A stretch of DNA of 64,000 nt from Oscillospiraceae bacterium (GCA_015068245.1 SVKU01000001.1:124001-188000), one strand, 5' to 3'. Positions 17,844 to 26,830 are shown, counted from the first letter of the stretch. Made by a program: numbers and translations. Notes: generated by a model not told the origin, from the sequence alone.

Positions 17844-19922
17844 TTAGATCTGGCTTGCGGTGGAGAAACCGTGCTGGATTGCAAAGTGCATGTTTGCAAC
17901 ACGGAAACAGTCACCGATGTAGTTAGTTTTCTTGGCAACGCCGTAGAACTTGGCAGCCTCAGCGGGTCTGGGTTTGGCACCGGTGGCCAAAACAACCAGA
18001 TCAGCATCTATATGACATTCGTTACCGGCCTTATCTACGTAGTTAACGCCGGTTTCGTCGATGGAGGTATATTTTACACTGGTAAGCTCATGGAAATCGG
18101 GAAGTGCTCTGTAAGCAGCCTTCAGCATTTCAACATAGTGAGCATGAGCAGCATCGGAAGCAAGCGAAGACTGACGGCACATAACAGTAACATCGTGACC
18201 GTTTTCGGCAAGATACATGCCGGTTTCAACACCGGTCTCACTGCCGCCGATAACAACGATCTTTTTGGGCAGTTCTGCTTCATGGCCGTAAGTTTCGATA
18301 GCCAGCATGGTGTTGGGGCCGTCTGCACCGGGCAGGTTGGGACGTACAAATTCAGGTCCGATTGCAACAATAAGTTCGTCGAAATCGAACTTAGCCAGCA
18401 TTTCGGGAGTAGCTTCGGTGTTCAGACGAACATCAACACCGTTCTTTGCCAGCTGTTTTGCCTGCCAGTCAATGTAATCCTTAATGGGCCACTTGAAGGA
18501 AGCATATTCTGAATGGCTCAGCTGACCGCCAAGCTTAATATCCTTTTCAAACAGGACAACGTCGTGTCCCCTCTTTGCTGCGGTAACTGCAGCCTGCATA
18601 CCGCCGGGGCCGCCGCCTACTACGCCGACCTTTTTCTTTTCGCCAACGGGCTTGACCATGCGGTCGATTTTGTCTTCCAGACCCATAACGGGGTTGACAG
18701 AGCAGAAAGAGCGATACTTGTCGGTATCGTTGGGAACGTGACATTTGTTGCAGCGGACGCAGGGAGTTACGTCCTCGCCACGGCCTTCATACAGCTTTGT
18801 GCCGTATTCGGGGTCACAGATCCATGTACGGGCAGCAGCAATAATATCACACTTCTTGTCGCGAATAGCGTTATCGCAGAAGGTGGGGTTCTGCAGACCG
18901 GCAGAAGCAGCAACAAGGATCTTACCTCCACGAGCCATAACGTCTGCCTTAACAGCAGCAGCAACGTCAAGGTTGGGGCAGGGATTTTCACGAGTAGAGG
19001 TGAATCCGGTGGGATGCTGAGGATCCTGATCGCCGTTGCGGATATGGATAACGTCGATAATTCCTTCGGCAAGACGTGCAAGCTCGATAGTATCAGCTAC
19101 AGAAGCACCGCCCTTTTCGTAACCGGAAACAAGAACTTCCAGAGGGAAGTCTTTACCAAGAGTCTGACGCAGTGCGTCAAAGAACTCAAGCATGAAACGG
19201 GTACGGTTCTTTACGGAATCGGGACCATATTCGTCCTTTCTCTGGTTGGTGATGGGGCTCCACAGCTGAGCTGCTATACCACCGCGGTAAGCATTATGTA
19301 CAGAGAAGAATTCAAAGCCAAGACTCTTAAGATCAAGAGCATTCTGAACAGAAGTGTCTATATACTCCTGCATCTGCTTCTTGGTGATGGTGTTGGCACC
19401 CTGACGACGAGCCATCATTTGCTTCATCATTTCTTCGCTCAGTTCAGGCATGTCACCACCGGGACCTCCAGGACCACCGGGACCTCCAGGTCCTCCAGGT
19501 CCACCGGGACCACCCGGTCCACCCGGACCTCCAGGACCACCGGGGCCGCCGGCAGACTCATCCTGAGTATATGAGCCTGAAACGCCGGTAACGGCAAGTG
19601 CACCGTAATAGCGCAGACCGTCGATCATCTGGCAAAGATAATTGTGAGTAGAAAGGTCGTTCATATCCATAATGGAGAAGTGGTTGGGTGTCATGCCGAT
19701 GGGACCCTTCTGGGGAGAACCATTCTCAAGATGGTTGATGTTAACAGCTGCAGCACCGTTCTTGGCACGGTTAACGATCATTGTGATCCACTTCTCAGTG
19801 GGGAAAGGTTCGGTGCCCTGAATGAAGTGGGGAGTTGCAGCTGTAGCTTCCATACGGTTCTTCATAAGAACGCCTGCTACCTGAATAGGAGAAAGCAAAT
19901 GTTCATATCTGATATTGCTCAC
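17844..19922 (-). CDS. Old Yellow Enzyme-type FMN/FeS/FAD oxidoreductase with a (GGP)10 insert
   Basis: A 692-residue protein laid out like 2,4-dienoyl-CoA reductase, trimethylamine dehydrogenase and BaiCD/BaiH. It has an FMN TIM barrel (residues 1 to about 390), a 4Fe-4S motif CVRCNKC with a further cysteine 12 residues on, and an FAD/NAD half with VGVVGGGPGGMQAA and IVVIGGSETGVE. The barrel starts LSPIQVAGVLMKNRM. The usual His-x-x-His active block reads VHNAYRGG, with Tyr for the second His. Residues 125-156 are ten Gly-Gly-Pro triplets plus Gly-Gly, inserted in the barrel. It probably reduces enone or dienoyl substrates; the substrate is unknown. A promoter lies upstream, and it diverges from the secreted beta-helix gene. 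Confidence 0.88.
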   Translation of the reverse strand: MSNIRYEHLLSPIQVAGVLMKNRMEATAATPHFIQGTEPFPTEKWITMIVNRAKNGAAAVNINHLENGSPQKGPIGMTPNHFSIMDMNDLSTHNYLCQMIDGLRYYGALAVTGVSGSYTQDESAGGPGGPGGPGGPGGPGGPGGPGGPGGPGGPGGDMPELSEEMMKQMMARRQGANTITKKQMQEYIDTSVQNALDLKSLGFEFFSVHNAYRGGIAAQLWSPITNQRKDEYGPDSVKNRTRFMLEFFDALRQTLGKDFPLEVLVSGYEKGGASVADTIELARLAEGIIDVIHIRNGDQDPQHPTGFTSTRENPCPNLDVAAAVKADVMARGGKILVAASAGLQNPTFCDNAIRDKKCDIIAAARTWICDPEYGTKLYEGRGEDVTPCVRCNKCHVPNDTDKYRSFCSVNPVMGLEDKIDRMVKPVGEKKKVGVVGGGPGGMQAAVTAAKRGHDVVLFEKDIKLGGQLSHSEYASFKWPIKDYIDWQAKQLAKNGVDVRLNTEATPEMLAKFDFDELIVAIGPEFVRPNLPGADGPNTMLAIETYGHEAELPKKIVVIGGSETGVETGMYLAENGHDVTVMCRQSSLASDAAHAHYVEMLKAAYRALPDFHELTSVKYTSIDETGVNYVDKAGNECHIDADLVVLATGAKPRPAEAAKFYGVAKKTNYIGDCFRVANMHFAIQHGFSTASQI
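19453..19550. repeat. 9-bp tandem array encoding (Gly-Gly-Pro)n
   Basis: About ten copies of a GGNCCNCCN-type 9-mer within the flavoprotein gene. Third positions vary (CCACCGGGA, CCTCCAGGT and similar), so the array has drifted at silent sites while the peptide GGP stayed the same. That suggests selection on the protein. Confidence 0.9.
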
Positions 19923-19959
19923 GGGATATCCTCCTTACATTTTATTTAGAGCCAGATAT

Positions 19960-19988
19960 ATTTTATACTTTTTCTGAACACATGTCAA
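19960..19988 (-). promoter_or_regulatory. Sigma-A promoter of the GGP flavoprotein gene
   Basis: On the minus strand, TTGACA (19988-19983) and TAAAAT (19965-19960) lie 17 bp apart. A TATAAA overlaps at 15 bp. The start codon is about 40 bases downstream, with GGAGG. Confidence 0.65.
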
Positions 19989-20104
19989 TAAAAGGCTCTG
20001 CATTAGAAGAATATTGTTGTTGAGTTTTGAAATAGTTTATCATTCTTCACAAATGATAATACGCAAAATAGGTAATAATTGCTTCAAAACTTTACCAAAA
20101 AAGT

Positions 20105-20133
20105 TTGTATACAACAGAAATCCGTGATATAAT
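20105..20133 (+). promoter_or_regulatory. Sigma-A promoter of the secreted beta-helix gene
   Basis: TTGTAT (20105-20110) and TATAAT (20128-20133), 17 bp apart. Confidence 0.65.
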
Positions 20134-20136
20134 AAG

Positions 20137-20155
20137 ATTTGGTAAATTACCAAAT
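20137..20155. promoter_or_regulatory. Operator-like palindrome at the start of transcription
   Basis: ATTTGGTAA / TTACCAAAT around a single A, a perfect 9-bp inverted repeat 3 bases after the -10 box and ending 22 bases before the start codon. The position is typical for a repressor site. The protein that would bind it is not known. Confidence 0.5.
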
Positions 20156-20177
20156 TTTGTACACAGGAGTGAAAGAA

Positions 20178-22073
20178 ATGAAGAAAAGAGCTTTATCTCT
20201 GGCACTGGCTATCGTTATGATGCTGAGCCTTGCAGTAACTGCAAACGCTCTCACCCTCGGTTCCATTGCCGACATGGGATACAAAAAAACCGCAGAAATC
20301 GTAGTCGCTGCCGCACCCGACATCAGCGACCTGGAAGTATCCGAGTATGCTACTCTCGACAGCGACAGAGGACGCAGAAAGGTTGATATCGGCCACATTT
20401 ATGTTGGTTATGCAGTTGAAGATGGCGTTATTAATGCCGATAACTCCAACTGGATCAAATCCAACACCGAAAGCATAGTTTTTAAGAATTATGTCAGCGG
20501 CGAGGGCTTCACCGCTCTTTATGCCACCGGTAAAGGCACTAAAGCTGATGTAAGCGGTAAACTTACTCTCGTTGACGGCAGTGACGGTCAGTATGCTTCC
20601 GACTTTACCGGAACCGGTGTTGCTATCGTTGTTGACGATTATGCAAAGGTTCAAGCTCATGACCTTACCATTTACACCGAAGGCTTTGTTCGTGCTGCTG
20701 CCATCGTTTACAACGGTGCCGAAATGACAATTAAAAACAGCAGCCTTATCACCGTTGGTGCCAACCCTCTGACCGAGGCTTATGACGGTTACAAGAACAG
20801 TGCCAATACCAGCAAGATGATCTCTCCTCCCTGGGTACTTGGCATTCAGGGCGGTATCCGAACCATCAACGTATTGGGCAAAAAGCCCACTCTCAATGTT
20901 ATTGATTCTTATCTTGCTACCGGCGGATGGGGTGTTCTTTCCACCGACGGCTGCAGCCAGCCTCTTCTTAACATTGTAGATTCCACTCTTGAAGTTCTTC
21001 CCGAATCCAAGGGCGGCATGAACTCCGGCTGGGAACTGTTTGGTTATGATAAAGACAAATACGGTTCCGGCTACGGCTCCTACATTATCGGCGATTCCAC
21101 CGAACTGTTCTATGGTGTAAATATCAAGGGCGGTACTTACGGTGCTATCGGCCGTGGCGGTAAGGCTGTATATGCTTCCACCAACGGTAATATCGACCTC
21201 TACAATGCTTATGGCACCAAGATGGAAACCGTTGAAGGCAAAGGCCGGGTTTCCGTTATCGACTGTGTTTACGGTGTTATGACCCATGCAAACGAAGATA
21301 TAGCAATTTCCTATATCGACGGCACTGTTGTTAATGCAGAGGAATCCATTTTCATGTATCGTTCCAGCGGTACTGCTGATTTTGTTGCTGACGAAGCTTC
21401 CCTTAATGCAGGCAATGGAATCATTCTTCAGATGATCGATGACGACGACAGCACTGTCGGCGGCTTTAACCCCTTCAATTCTTACCTGTATGAAGATGCA
21501 GGTGTTCCCTCCAGAAGCGGAAATGAAACCGGCAAGTCCAAGAAATGCGACACTGTCAATATGACTCTCACCAATGGTGTTTATGAAGGCGACTTCTACA
21601 ACGGAACCGGCTATTACAAGCAGGCTCCCGACGCCATGAATGTCATTATCGGTGAAGGCGCAACAGTAATTGGCGACATCGCTCTGACCGAAACTTTCCA
21701 CGGTGTTCACTACTCTGAAAAAGCAGTTGAAGTTCTCGACAGCTATGGCAATGATGTTTCCTACGTATTCCTCGATGCCGATTACTATGTAACCGAGAAT
21801 GAGGCCGATGCAGAATACATCCAGCTCACCAAGTTCTCAATTAATCAGTACTTTATGCTCTGCCATCTGCTCAACAGAGTCTATTACAACGGCTATTCCA
21901 AGGCTGATGTTGTTGTTGAAGACGGCGGCATCTGGATGGTTGAAGAAGAATCCCTTATCACCTCTCTGAAGATTGAAAGAGGCGCCAAGGTCTATGGTGC
22001 TGTCAAGTACAACGCTGACGGTACCCTTACCCTGACTCCCGCAGACAAGCTTCTGGCTGCAGATTCCTACTAA
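20178..22073 (+). CDS. Secreted right-handed beta-helix-like protein
   Basis: A 631-residue protein with a signal peptide (MKKRALSLALAIVMMLSLAV, cleavage near ANA). The mature part consists of short repeated strand-turn units rich in Asn, Asp, Gly and Val, such as VDDYAKVQAHDLTIYTEG, GAEMTIKNSSLITVGA, PTLNVIDSYLATGGWGVLSTDG. This is the rhythm of pectate-lyase-like beta-helices. I see no catalytic motif. It is clearly paralogous to the protein at 59486, sharing the GWGVLSTD / GWAALSTD and PPWVLGIQGG / PPAGLFLGG turns. ATG 20178 has AGGAGTG. Likely outside the cell; the substrate or ligand is unknown. Confidence 0.72.
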   Translation: MKKRALSLALAIVMMLSLAVTANALTLGSIADMGYKKTAEIVVAAAPDISDLEVSEYATLDSDRGRRKVDIGHIYVGYAVEDGVINADNSNWIKSNTESIVFKNYVSGEGFTALYATGKGTKADVSGKLTLVDGSDGQYASDFTGTGVAIVVDDYAKVQAHDLTIYTEGFVRAAAIVYNGAEMTIKNSSLITVGANPLTEAYDGYKNSANTSKMISPPWVLGIQGGIRTINVLGKKPTLNVIDSYLATGGWGVLSTDGCSQPLLNIVDSTLEVLPESKGGMNSGWELFGYDKDKYGSGYGSYIIGDSTELFYGVNIKGGTYGAIGRGGKAVYASTNGNIDLYNAYGTKMETVEGKGRVSVIDCVYGVMTHANEDIAISYIDGTVVNAEESIFMYRSSGTADFVADEASLNAGNGIILQMIDDDDSTVGGFNPFNSYLYEDAGVPSRSGNETGKSKKCDTVNMTLTNGVYEGDFYNGTGYYKQAPDAMNVIIGEGATVIGDIALTETFHGVHYSEKAVEVLDSYGNDVSYVFLDADYYVTENEADAEYIQLTKFSINQYFMLCHLLNRVYYNGYSKADVVVEDGGIWMVEEESLITSLKIERGAKVYGAVKYNADGTLTLTPADKLLAADSY

Positions 22074-22084
22074 AAGACAAAATA

Positions 22085-22111
22085 AAACCTCGGGTCTTTG
22101 ACCCGAGGTTT
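22085..22111 (+). terminator. Terminator after the secreted beta-helix gene (copy 1)
   Basis: AAACCTCGGGT / ACCCGAGGTTT, 11-bp arms with loop CTTTG, 11 bases after the stop codon. The 32-base block 22080-22111 recurs exactly at 22278-22309. Confidence 0.8.
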
Positions 22112-22277
22112 ATTTGAGACTGTCAAAAAAGTACCGTCAATGTCATTGCGAGGAGCGAAGCGACGTGGCAATCCGTTCATACTTTTACCTGTCCGGCAGG
22201 AGAGTACGGATTCCCACGCAAAAACCACATGGTGGTTTTTGCTCGGAATGACACAGCGGGGTCACTTTGACACACTG
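22112..22277. repeat. Palindromic interspersed repeat (MITE-like), non-coding
   Basis: A 166-bp stretch between two identical terminators. It has nested inverted repeats: TGTCATTGCGAG (22141) against CTCGGAATGACA (22242), CGTGGCAATCCGT against ACGGATTCCCACG, and a central AAAAACCAC / GTGGTTTTT hairpin. The core TGTCATTGCGAGGAGCGAAG is a widespread bacterial repeat core, commonly mistranslated as a peptide reading SLRGAKRRGNP. It encodes no transposase, so any movement would depend on an enzyme from elsewhere. Confidence 0.75.
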
Positions 22278-22282
22278 AAATA

Positions 22283-22309
22283 AAACCTCGGGTCTTTGAC
22301 CCGAGGTTT
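22283..22309 (-). terminator. Terminator after the solute-binding protein gene (copy 2)
   Basis: The same 11-bp hairpin as copy 1, sitting 12 bases past the stop (22321) of the minus-strand lipoprotein gene. Its T tract on the plus strand (TTTTATTTTTTATC) is better than the one on the minus strand. Confidence 0.7.
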
Positions 22310-22320
22310 TATTTTTTATC

Positions 22321-24030
22321 TTACTTATTCAGATATCTTTCGTATGCAGCTTCATATGCAGCCTGAATATCTGCCATCTTCATGCTTTCGCAGGTAGCAA
22401 TATATTCTTCCCATGCTGCGTCAGTCAGTTCGTCTTCCTTGCAGAGCCAACGGAAAACAGTGCTTTCAACATAGGTCTCAAGGTCGGCGATCTGGCTGGA
22501 CAGAGTTTCGCTTTCTTCGGCAGTCAGACGAACTGCGGAAGGCAGGCTCAGATAAATTGCAGATTCGGTAGAAGTATCGCTTACCCAGAGGTCAGCAGCC
22601 TTCTTCTGCATTTCATCAGCAACATAGTAAGTAATGTTGATATATCTCAGACCAAAGTCACCGTCAGAGGTGTAAACACTCTTGTTGCCAAAGCCGAGAT
22701 CACTTCTTGCTTTGTAGAAATCGGTGATGAACTTCTGACCATCTTCAACATAATAGGTTTCGCCTTCGTTCCAACCGAAGTTGCAGATATCAGCACCTTC
22801 GTCGCTGTAGCACCAGTCGAAGAATTTCATTGCGCCTTCAATATCTTCACAAGCAGTAGTGATGGCCATACCGCCGCCGGCACTGACACGGGAAGTAACT
22901 GCGCTGACAATAGCTTTCTGGCCGGGACCGTAGCCTTCACGGCGAACAATGGGACAGGGTTCAAGGTTAATGCCGTATCTTTCAAAGTTTACGGAAATAT
23001 GCTCGCCCATTGCGTCCTTGGTAGCAAGAAGTCCCTGATTGAACTTGGGATTCTCCATACCCGCATTAACGGTCCAGTCGGGATCGATCCATCCCTTATC
23101 GAAGCAGTCGATAAACAGTTCGATATACTCTCTGGTTTCGGGAGTAGTGGGACCAAACACAAACTCTTCGGTCTCTTTATCGATAAGGAAACCTGTGGTC
23201 AGGCTTGCACCCATAGCGTTCATAAACTGACCGTTCATAATTGCGCCGGCAGAGTTGGTATCGATGGGATACTGAACACCATTGTTCTTCATGGCCTCAG
23301 CAACAACCAGCCACTCATTGATGGTTGTCGGCATTTCAAGACCGGTAGCAGCAAGATAGTCAGCGTTTACACAAAGACCGAGGCTGGGTTTCTCATCTTC
23401 ATTTGCAATGGTAAGGAATGCGCCGATATGGCCGCCGTCTGTTACAATGACCTTACGGTTAGCTTCATCAGCAAGACCATAATAAGCATAGTTGGGGGCG
23501 TATTCAATGTATTCCATAAGGTCAACGTAAATATCGTCCTCAATGGCCTTGTCATAACCGCCGGTGTAGGCAGAACCTTCCATGGAGATCATGTTTTCAC
23601 ATACAATATCAGTGAAATCTCCGGAAGCTACCATCAGATTAAACTTCTCGGTGCCAACCTGTTCGCCTGGTTCCTGGAATACAAAGTCAACATTGAGTTC
23701 TTCCTGAACCTTAGTCCAGAATACGTTAACTTCATCGTCACGACCGGGCATGCTGGAACCCTGGCCGCCACGAAGAGCATAGAAGAAAGAGAATTCCGCG
23801 CCATCAGGGTACAACGGCAGCTCATAAGCTACCTTTTCATAAGCGGGAGCTTCTTCTTCAGGTTCAACCTCTTCAGCAGGGGGAGCTTCTTCTGCTTCAG
23901 ATTCTACTTCAGGAGCCGATTCTGCAGGAGTGCTTTCTTCTGCTGCAGGTTCATCAGTTTTTGATGCGCAGCCTGCAATGAAAGTAAGCATCATCAGTGC
24001 TGCCAAAAGCAGTGCCAACAGTTTTTTCAT
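22321..24030 (-). CDS. Extracellular solute-binding lipoprotein (family 1), orphan
   Basis: A 569-residue substrate-binding protein with lipobox FIAGC (Cys near residue 21) followed by an acidic Glu/Ala/Pro-rich linker to about residue 65. The binding-protein fold shows EKFNLMVASGDFTDIV near 127-142, VNADYLAATGLEMPTTINEW near 217-236 and late motifs FDWCYSDEGADICNFGWNEG. It resembles the larger LplA-type binding proteins for oligosaccharides. No ABC permease or ATPase is nearby. The protein at 55174 is a paralogue. A weak TTGACT promoter lies about 60-90 bases upstream. The ligand is unknown. Confidence 0.85.
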   Translation of the reverse strand: MKKLLALLLAALMMLTFIAGCASKTDEPAAEESTPAESAPEVESEAEEAPPAEEVEPEEEAPAYEKVAYELPLYPDGAEFSFFYALRGGQGSSMPGRDDEVNVFWTKVQEELNVDFVFQEPGEQVGTEKFNLMVASGDFTDIVCENMISMEGSAYTGGYDKAIEDDIYVDLMEYIEYAPNYAYYGLADEANRKVIVTDGGHIGAFLTIANEDEKPSLGLCVNADYLAATGLEMPTTINEWLVVAEAMKNNGVQYPIDTNSAGAIMNGQFMNAMGASLTTGFLIDKETEEFVFGPTTPETREYIELFIDCFDKGWIDPDWTVNAGMENPKFNQGLLATKDAMGEHISVNFERYGINLEPCPIVRREGYGPGQKAIVSAVTSRVSAGGGMAITTACEDIEGAMKFFDWCYSDEGADICNFGWNEGETYYVEDGQKFITDFYKARSDLGFGNKSVYTSDGDFGLRYINITYYVADEMQKKAADLWVSDTSTESAIYLSLPSAVRLTAEESETLSSQIADLETYVESTVFRWLCKEDELTDAAWEEYIATCESMKMADIQAAYEAAYERYLNK

Positions 24031-24200
24031 TTCTTTTTCATCCTTTCACGATATTTGCATTTTCTTCATAATGCCTACACACAAATTAGCATAATTATTA
24101 AATTTTATCAAGTCAAAATAAATGTTACAGGTCACATATTTCACATATGGGCAAAAAAAGACAGGGCAGAATATGATTATTCAGTCCTGTCTTTTCATTT

Positions 24201-25538
24201 TCAGCGTTTATTGGATCTGATCCAGATTTTCTGTTTTTCCGCCTCTTTGATCAATGAATCTCTGAAATCAGGGTGCGCAATGCTGATAATACCTTCGGCT
24301 CTTTCCCATGTAGTCAAACCTTCAAGGTTTACTATCCCCTGTTCTGTAACAATATAGTATGACTGACTTCTCGGAACAGTAACAATATCAGCACCAAAAT
24401 GGGCTTTAACATTTGAGTGTTTGTTACCTTTAGAGTCCGTATAATAGGATTTCATGCATATAAATGCTTTACCACCGCTGGACATAGAAGCACCTGTCAG
24501 AAAGTCCAGCTGACCTCCTGTACCGCTTATATGTCTTGTTCCCGAGCTTTCGGAAGAAATCTGACCATACAGGTCAACGGAAATGCAGCTATTGATGGAA
24601 ACCATATTATCGTGCTTGGCAATGGTACCGGGATCATTGACATATTCAAGCGGACACCCAATAACTCCGGGATTCTCATTGACCCAGTCATACAGGTCAC
24701 GAGAGCCAAATACAATTCCAGTAACGCCTTTATTCCTGTGCAGCTGCTTTTTCTTATTAGTGAGTTTACCCGCCTTGAAAAGCTCCAAATAAGCGTCTGA
24801 ACAAAGCTCGGTATGCATTCCCAGATCTTTGATATCTGTGTCAGCAATCAAGGTACCAACAGCGTTGGGCATGCTTCCTATGCCTAATTGAAGTGTTGCA
24901 CCGTCGACAATATATGGTATAATACTCTTGGCAATAGCATTGTCATCATCTGATGGAGGTGCTGATTTCATCTCCATTATGGGAGCGTGCTCGCCTTCAA
25001 CAATACAGTCAACATCAGAAATATGAATACACTCATCAAACCCACCGAAAATTCTGGGCAAGTTTTCATTGACCTCAACAATAACGTAGTCGGCATGTTC
25101 CAGTACACCATATGCTCCGCCGATTGAGCATGACAGGTTGAAGTATCCATGTTTATCCATAGGTGTTACAGAGACCATTGCCACATTTACAGTAAGGAAA
25201 TGCCTGTAATAAGGCACATAGTGTCGGAAAATCATGGGTATCGGGTTACAAAGCCCTTTATCGCAAAGGCTGCGTTCATAGGAAGAACAGTGCCAGCTGT
25301 TATAAATGAAGTGTTCCCTTTCCGGGTCGCACTCAACGACCTGAATTGGGCCAAAAATAAGGTTGCCACGCAATTTGACGTCAAACAGCTCTTCCTTGCG
25401 TTTTGCAAGGGCTGCATCTAGCAATTCAGGAAATCCGAGAGTGATAGTGTAATCCACCCAGTCTCCTGATTTTACTATTTTAACTGCTTCTTCAGGGGTT
25501 TTAAGTTTTTTCTTATACTCGCTGATCAGATCAAACAT
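24201..25538 (-). CDS. Acetyl-CoA hydrolase/transferase family CoA-transferase (butyryl- or 4-hydroxybutyrate-CoA type)
   Basis: A 445-residue family I-like CoA transferase. The catalytic glutamate lies in GMHTELCSDAYLELF near residue 245. LQLGIGSMPNAV near 216 and the CoA-binding GTGGQLDFLTGAS near 345 are clear. The length and motifs fit butyryl-CoA:acetate or 4-hydroxybutyrate CoA-transferase. That reaction moves CoA from a fermentation acyl-CoA to acetate. No butyrate pathway genes are adjacent, so the acyl substrate is undetermined. It appears monocistronic. Confidence 0.88.
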   Translation of the reverse strand: MFDLISEYKKKLKTPEEAVKIVKSGDWVDYTITLGFPELLDAALAKRKEELFDVKLRGNLIFGPIQVVECDPEREHFIYNSWHCSSYERSLCDKGLCNPIPMIFRHYVPYYRHFLTVNVAMVSVTPMDKHGYFNLSCSIGGAYGVLEHADYVIVEVNENLPRIFGGFDECIHISDVDCIVEGEHAPIMEMKSAPPSDDDNAIAKSIIPYIVDGATLQLGIGSMPNAVGTLIADTDIKDLGMHTELCSDAYLELFKAGKLTNKKKQLHRNKGVTGIVFGSRDLYDWVNENPGVIGCPLEYVNDPGTIAKHDNMVSINSCISVDLYGQISSESSGTRHISGTGGQLDFLTGASMSSGGKAFICMKSYYTDSKGNKHSNVKAHFGADIVTVPRSQSYYIVTEQGIVNLEGLTTWERAEGIISIAHPDFRDSLIKEAEKQKIWIRSNKR

Positions 25539-25621
25539 ACTATCAGCCTCCCAATTTAATGTATCAATATTTTACCATTACACGACTGTTACATTCAAGT
25601 ATTTTTATAAAGGAAAATCAA

Positions 25622-26314
25622 ATGAACAAAAGTATCGAAATCACTCCTATTGCGCATATTCATTCCGACTTCCCTACTAAGTTTGGTATTCCGCGTCAGA
25701 GCGGCATTGTATCCGACTTAAAATCCATGATAGTTTTTCAGCAGGATTATCGTGACCCGGAAGCACTTCGCGGAATAGAAGGCTTTACTCACCTATGGCT
25801 CATATGGCAATTCTCAAAAGCAGTGCGAACCGATTGGTCACCTACTGTACGGCCACCTCGTCTTGGTGGAAATACAAGAATAGGTGTATTTGCAACACGT
25901 TCTCCCTATCGTCCAAACTCCCTTGGTTTATCTTCAGTAAAGCTCGAAGCTGTTGAACACCATGATGAGTACGGCACCGTGCTTATAGTGTCAGGTGCCG
26001 ACTTGATGGACGGTACTCCAATATTTGACATCAAACCATATATTCCATACACCGACAGTCATCCGGATGCCGTTGGAGGCTTTGCATCAGAACCGGCCGG
26101 AGAAAAGCTTGATGTCAAAGTTTCTGATGAAATGCTGAGTTTGGTTCCGGAAGAAAAAAGAAACGGTCTGGTAAGCGTGCTTGCGCTTGATCCCAGACCG
26201 CAGTATCATAATGACCCCGAGAGAGTATATGGTTTTGAATTTGCAGGATTTGAGGTAAAGTTCAAGGTTTCGGAAGCTGTCCTGACAGTGACAGCGATTC
26301 AGCCTCTGCAATAA
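25622..26314 (+). CDS. trmO: tRNA (t6A37)-N6-methyltransferase TrmO
   Basis: A 230-residue TsaA/TrmO (UPF0066) protein. It uses AdoMet to methylate N6 of t6A37 in threonine tRNA. The beta-barrel signature is present: ITPIAHIHSDFPTKFGIPRQ, GIEGFTHLWLIWQFS, GVFATRSPYRPNSLGLSSVKL. A C-terminal extension past residue 170 matches the longer form of the family. ATG 25622 has AAAGGA upstream. Its 3' end overlaps the convergent P-loop gene by 53 bases. tsaE and tsaB, which make t6A itself, are about 13 kb away. Confidence 0.92.
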   Translation: MNKSIEITPIAHIHSDFPTKFGIPRQSGIVSDLKSMIVFQQDYRDPEALRGIEGFTHLWLIWQFSKAVRTDWSPTVRPPRLGGNTRIGVFATRSPYRPNSLGLSSVKLEAVEHHDEYGTVLIVSGADLMDGTPIFDIKPYIPYTDSHPDAVGGFASEPAGEKLDVKVSDEMLSLVPEEKRNGLVSVLALDPRPQYHNDPERVYGFEFAGFEVKFKVSEAVLTVTAIQPLQ

Positions 26315-26804
26315 ATCTGTCAAGCTGACGTTGATTTTTAATAATGCGCATTTTTGAAGCATACTTCTGTTTTAAAAATGCGCGTTTTTCTTCTTTCTCA
26401 GCGGTTCTGCTGGAAAACAGAATCCATGTAATGAATTCTCGATCCAGCTTCTCATCACAACCGTCTGTCATATCAGGTCTGCTCTTTCCTTTATAGTTCT
26501 TATAACGCTTAAATGCACGATAAAGACAGTTGAATCTGTTGAACAGCATAAACACAATCAGATCAGCGTTATCAAGACGTTCCTGCTGAAACTGCCAGGT
26601 ATAGTTGCCGTCAATCACCCAACTATCATTGAAGTCCATAAATGCTCTGCACATCAGACGAGCCTCATCTTTATCACGTTCAACCCAGTTTGATTCAAAC
26701 TGCAAAGTATCAAGATGTAGAACAGGAAGATCATAAAGTTCGCCAATTTTCCTTGCCAGCGTGGATTTTCCGCTGCCGCTATGACCAAGTATAGCAATTC
26801 TCAT
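26262..26804 (-). CDS. P-loop kinase-like protein (FlaR/topology-modulation type)
   Basis: A 180-residue P-loop NTPase with Walker A GHSGSGKST at residues 7-15. LDTLQFESNW and DGNYTWQFQQERLDNADLIVFM follow, the layout of the adenylate-kinase-like proteins annotated as DNA topology modulation protein FlaR. The true substrate of the family is not settled. The C-terminus overlaps the end of trmO on the other strand by 53 bases. It lies directly downstream of the two tRNA genes and their terminator. Confidence 0.78.
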   Translation of the reverse strand: MRIAILGHSGSGKSTLARKIGELYDLPVLHLDTLQFESNWVERDKDEARLMCRAFMDFNDSWVIDGNYTWQFQQERLDNADLIVFMLFNRFNCLYRAFKRYKNYKGKSRPDMTDGCDEKLDREFITWILFSSRTAEKEEKRAFLKQKYASKMRIIKNQRQLDRFIAEAESLSLSGQLPKP

Positions 26805-26830
26805 GTTTTACCTCCTTGATACCAACAAAA

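Noticed and set aside
19453..19550. Collagen-like triple-helix domain
   Set aside because: The tract is only about 30 residues of pure GGP inside an enzyme barrel, with no trimerisation region and no Gly-Pro-Pro richness.
18513..19574. 353-codon frame antisense to the GGP flavoprotein gene, with Thr/Ser/Arg repeats
   Set aside because: It is the complement of the GGP array and flavoprotein gene. No ribosome site or family pattern.
20193..21710. 505-codon frame antisense to the secreted beta-helix gene
   Set aside because: Same cause: biased codons in the sense gene. The sense frame has a signal peptide, a ribosome site and a paralogue.
22098..22283. 61-codon frame reading SLRGAKRRGNP
   Set aside because: It lies wholly inside the palindromic repeat and one terminator. 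This peptide is a known by-product of translating a widespread repeat.
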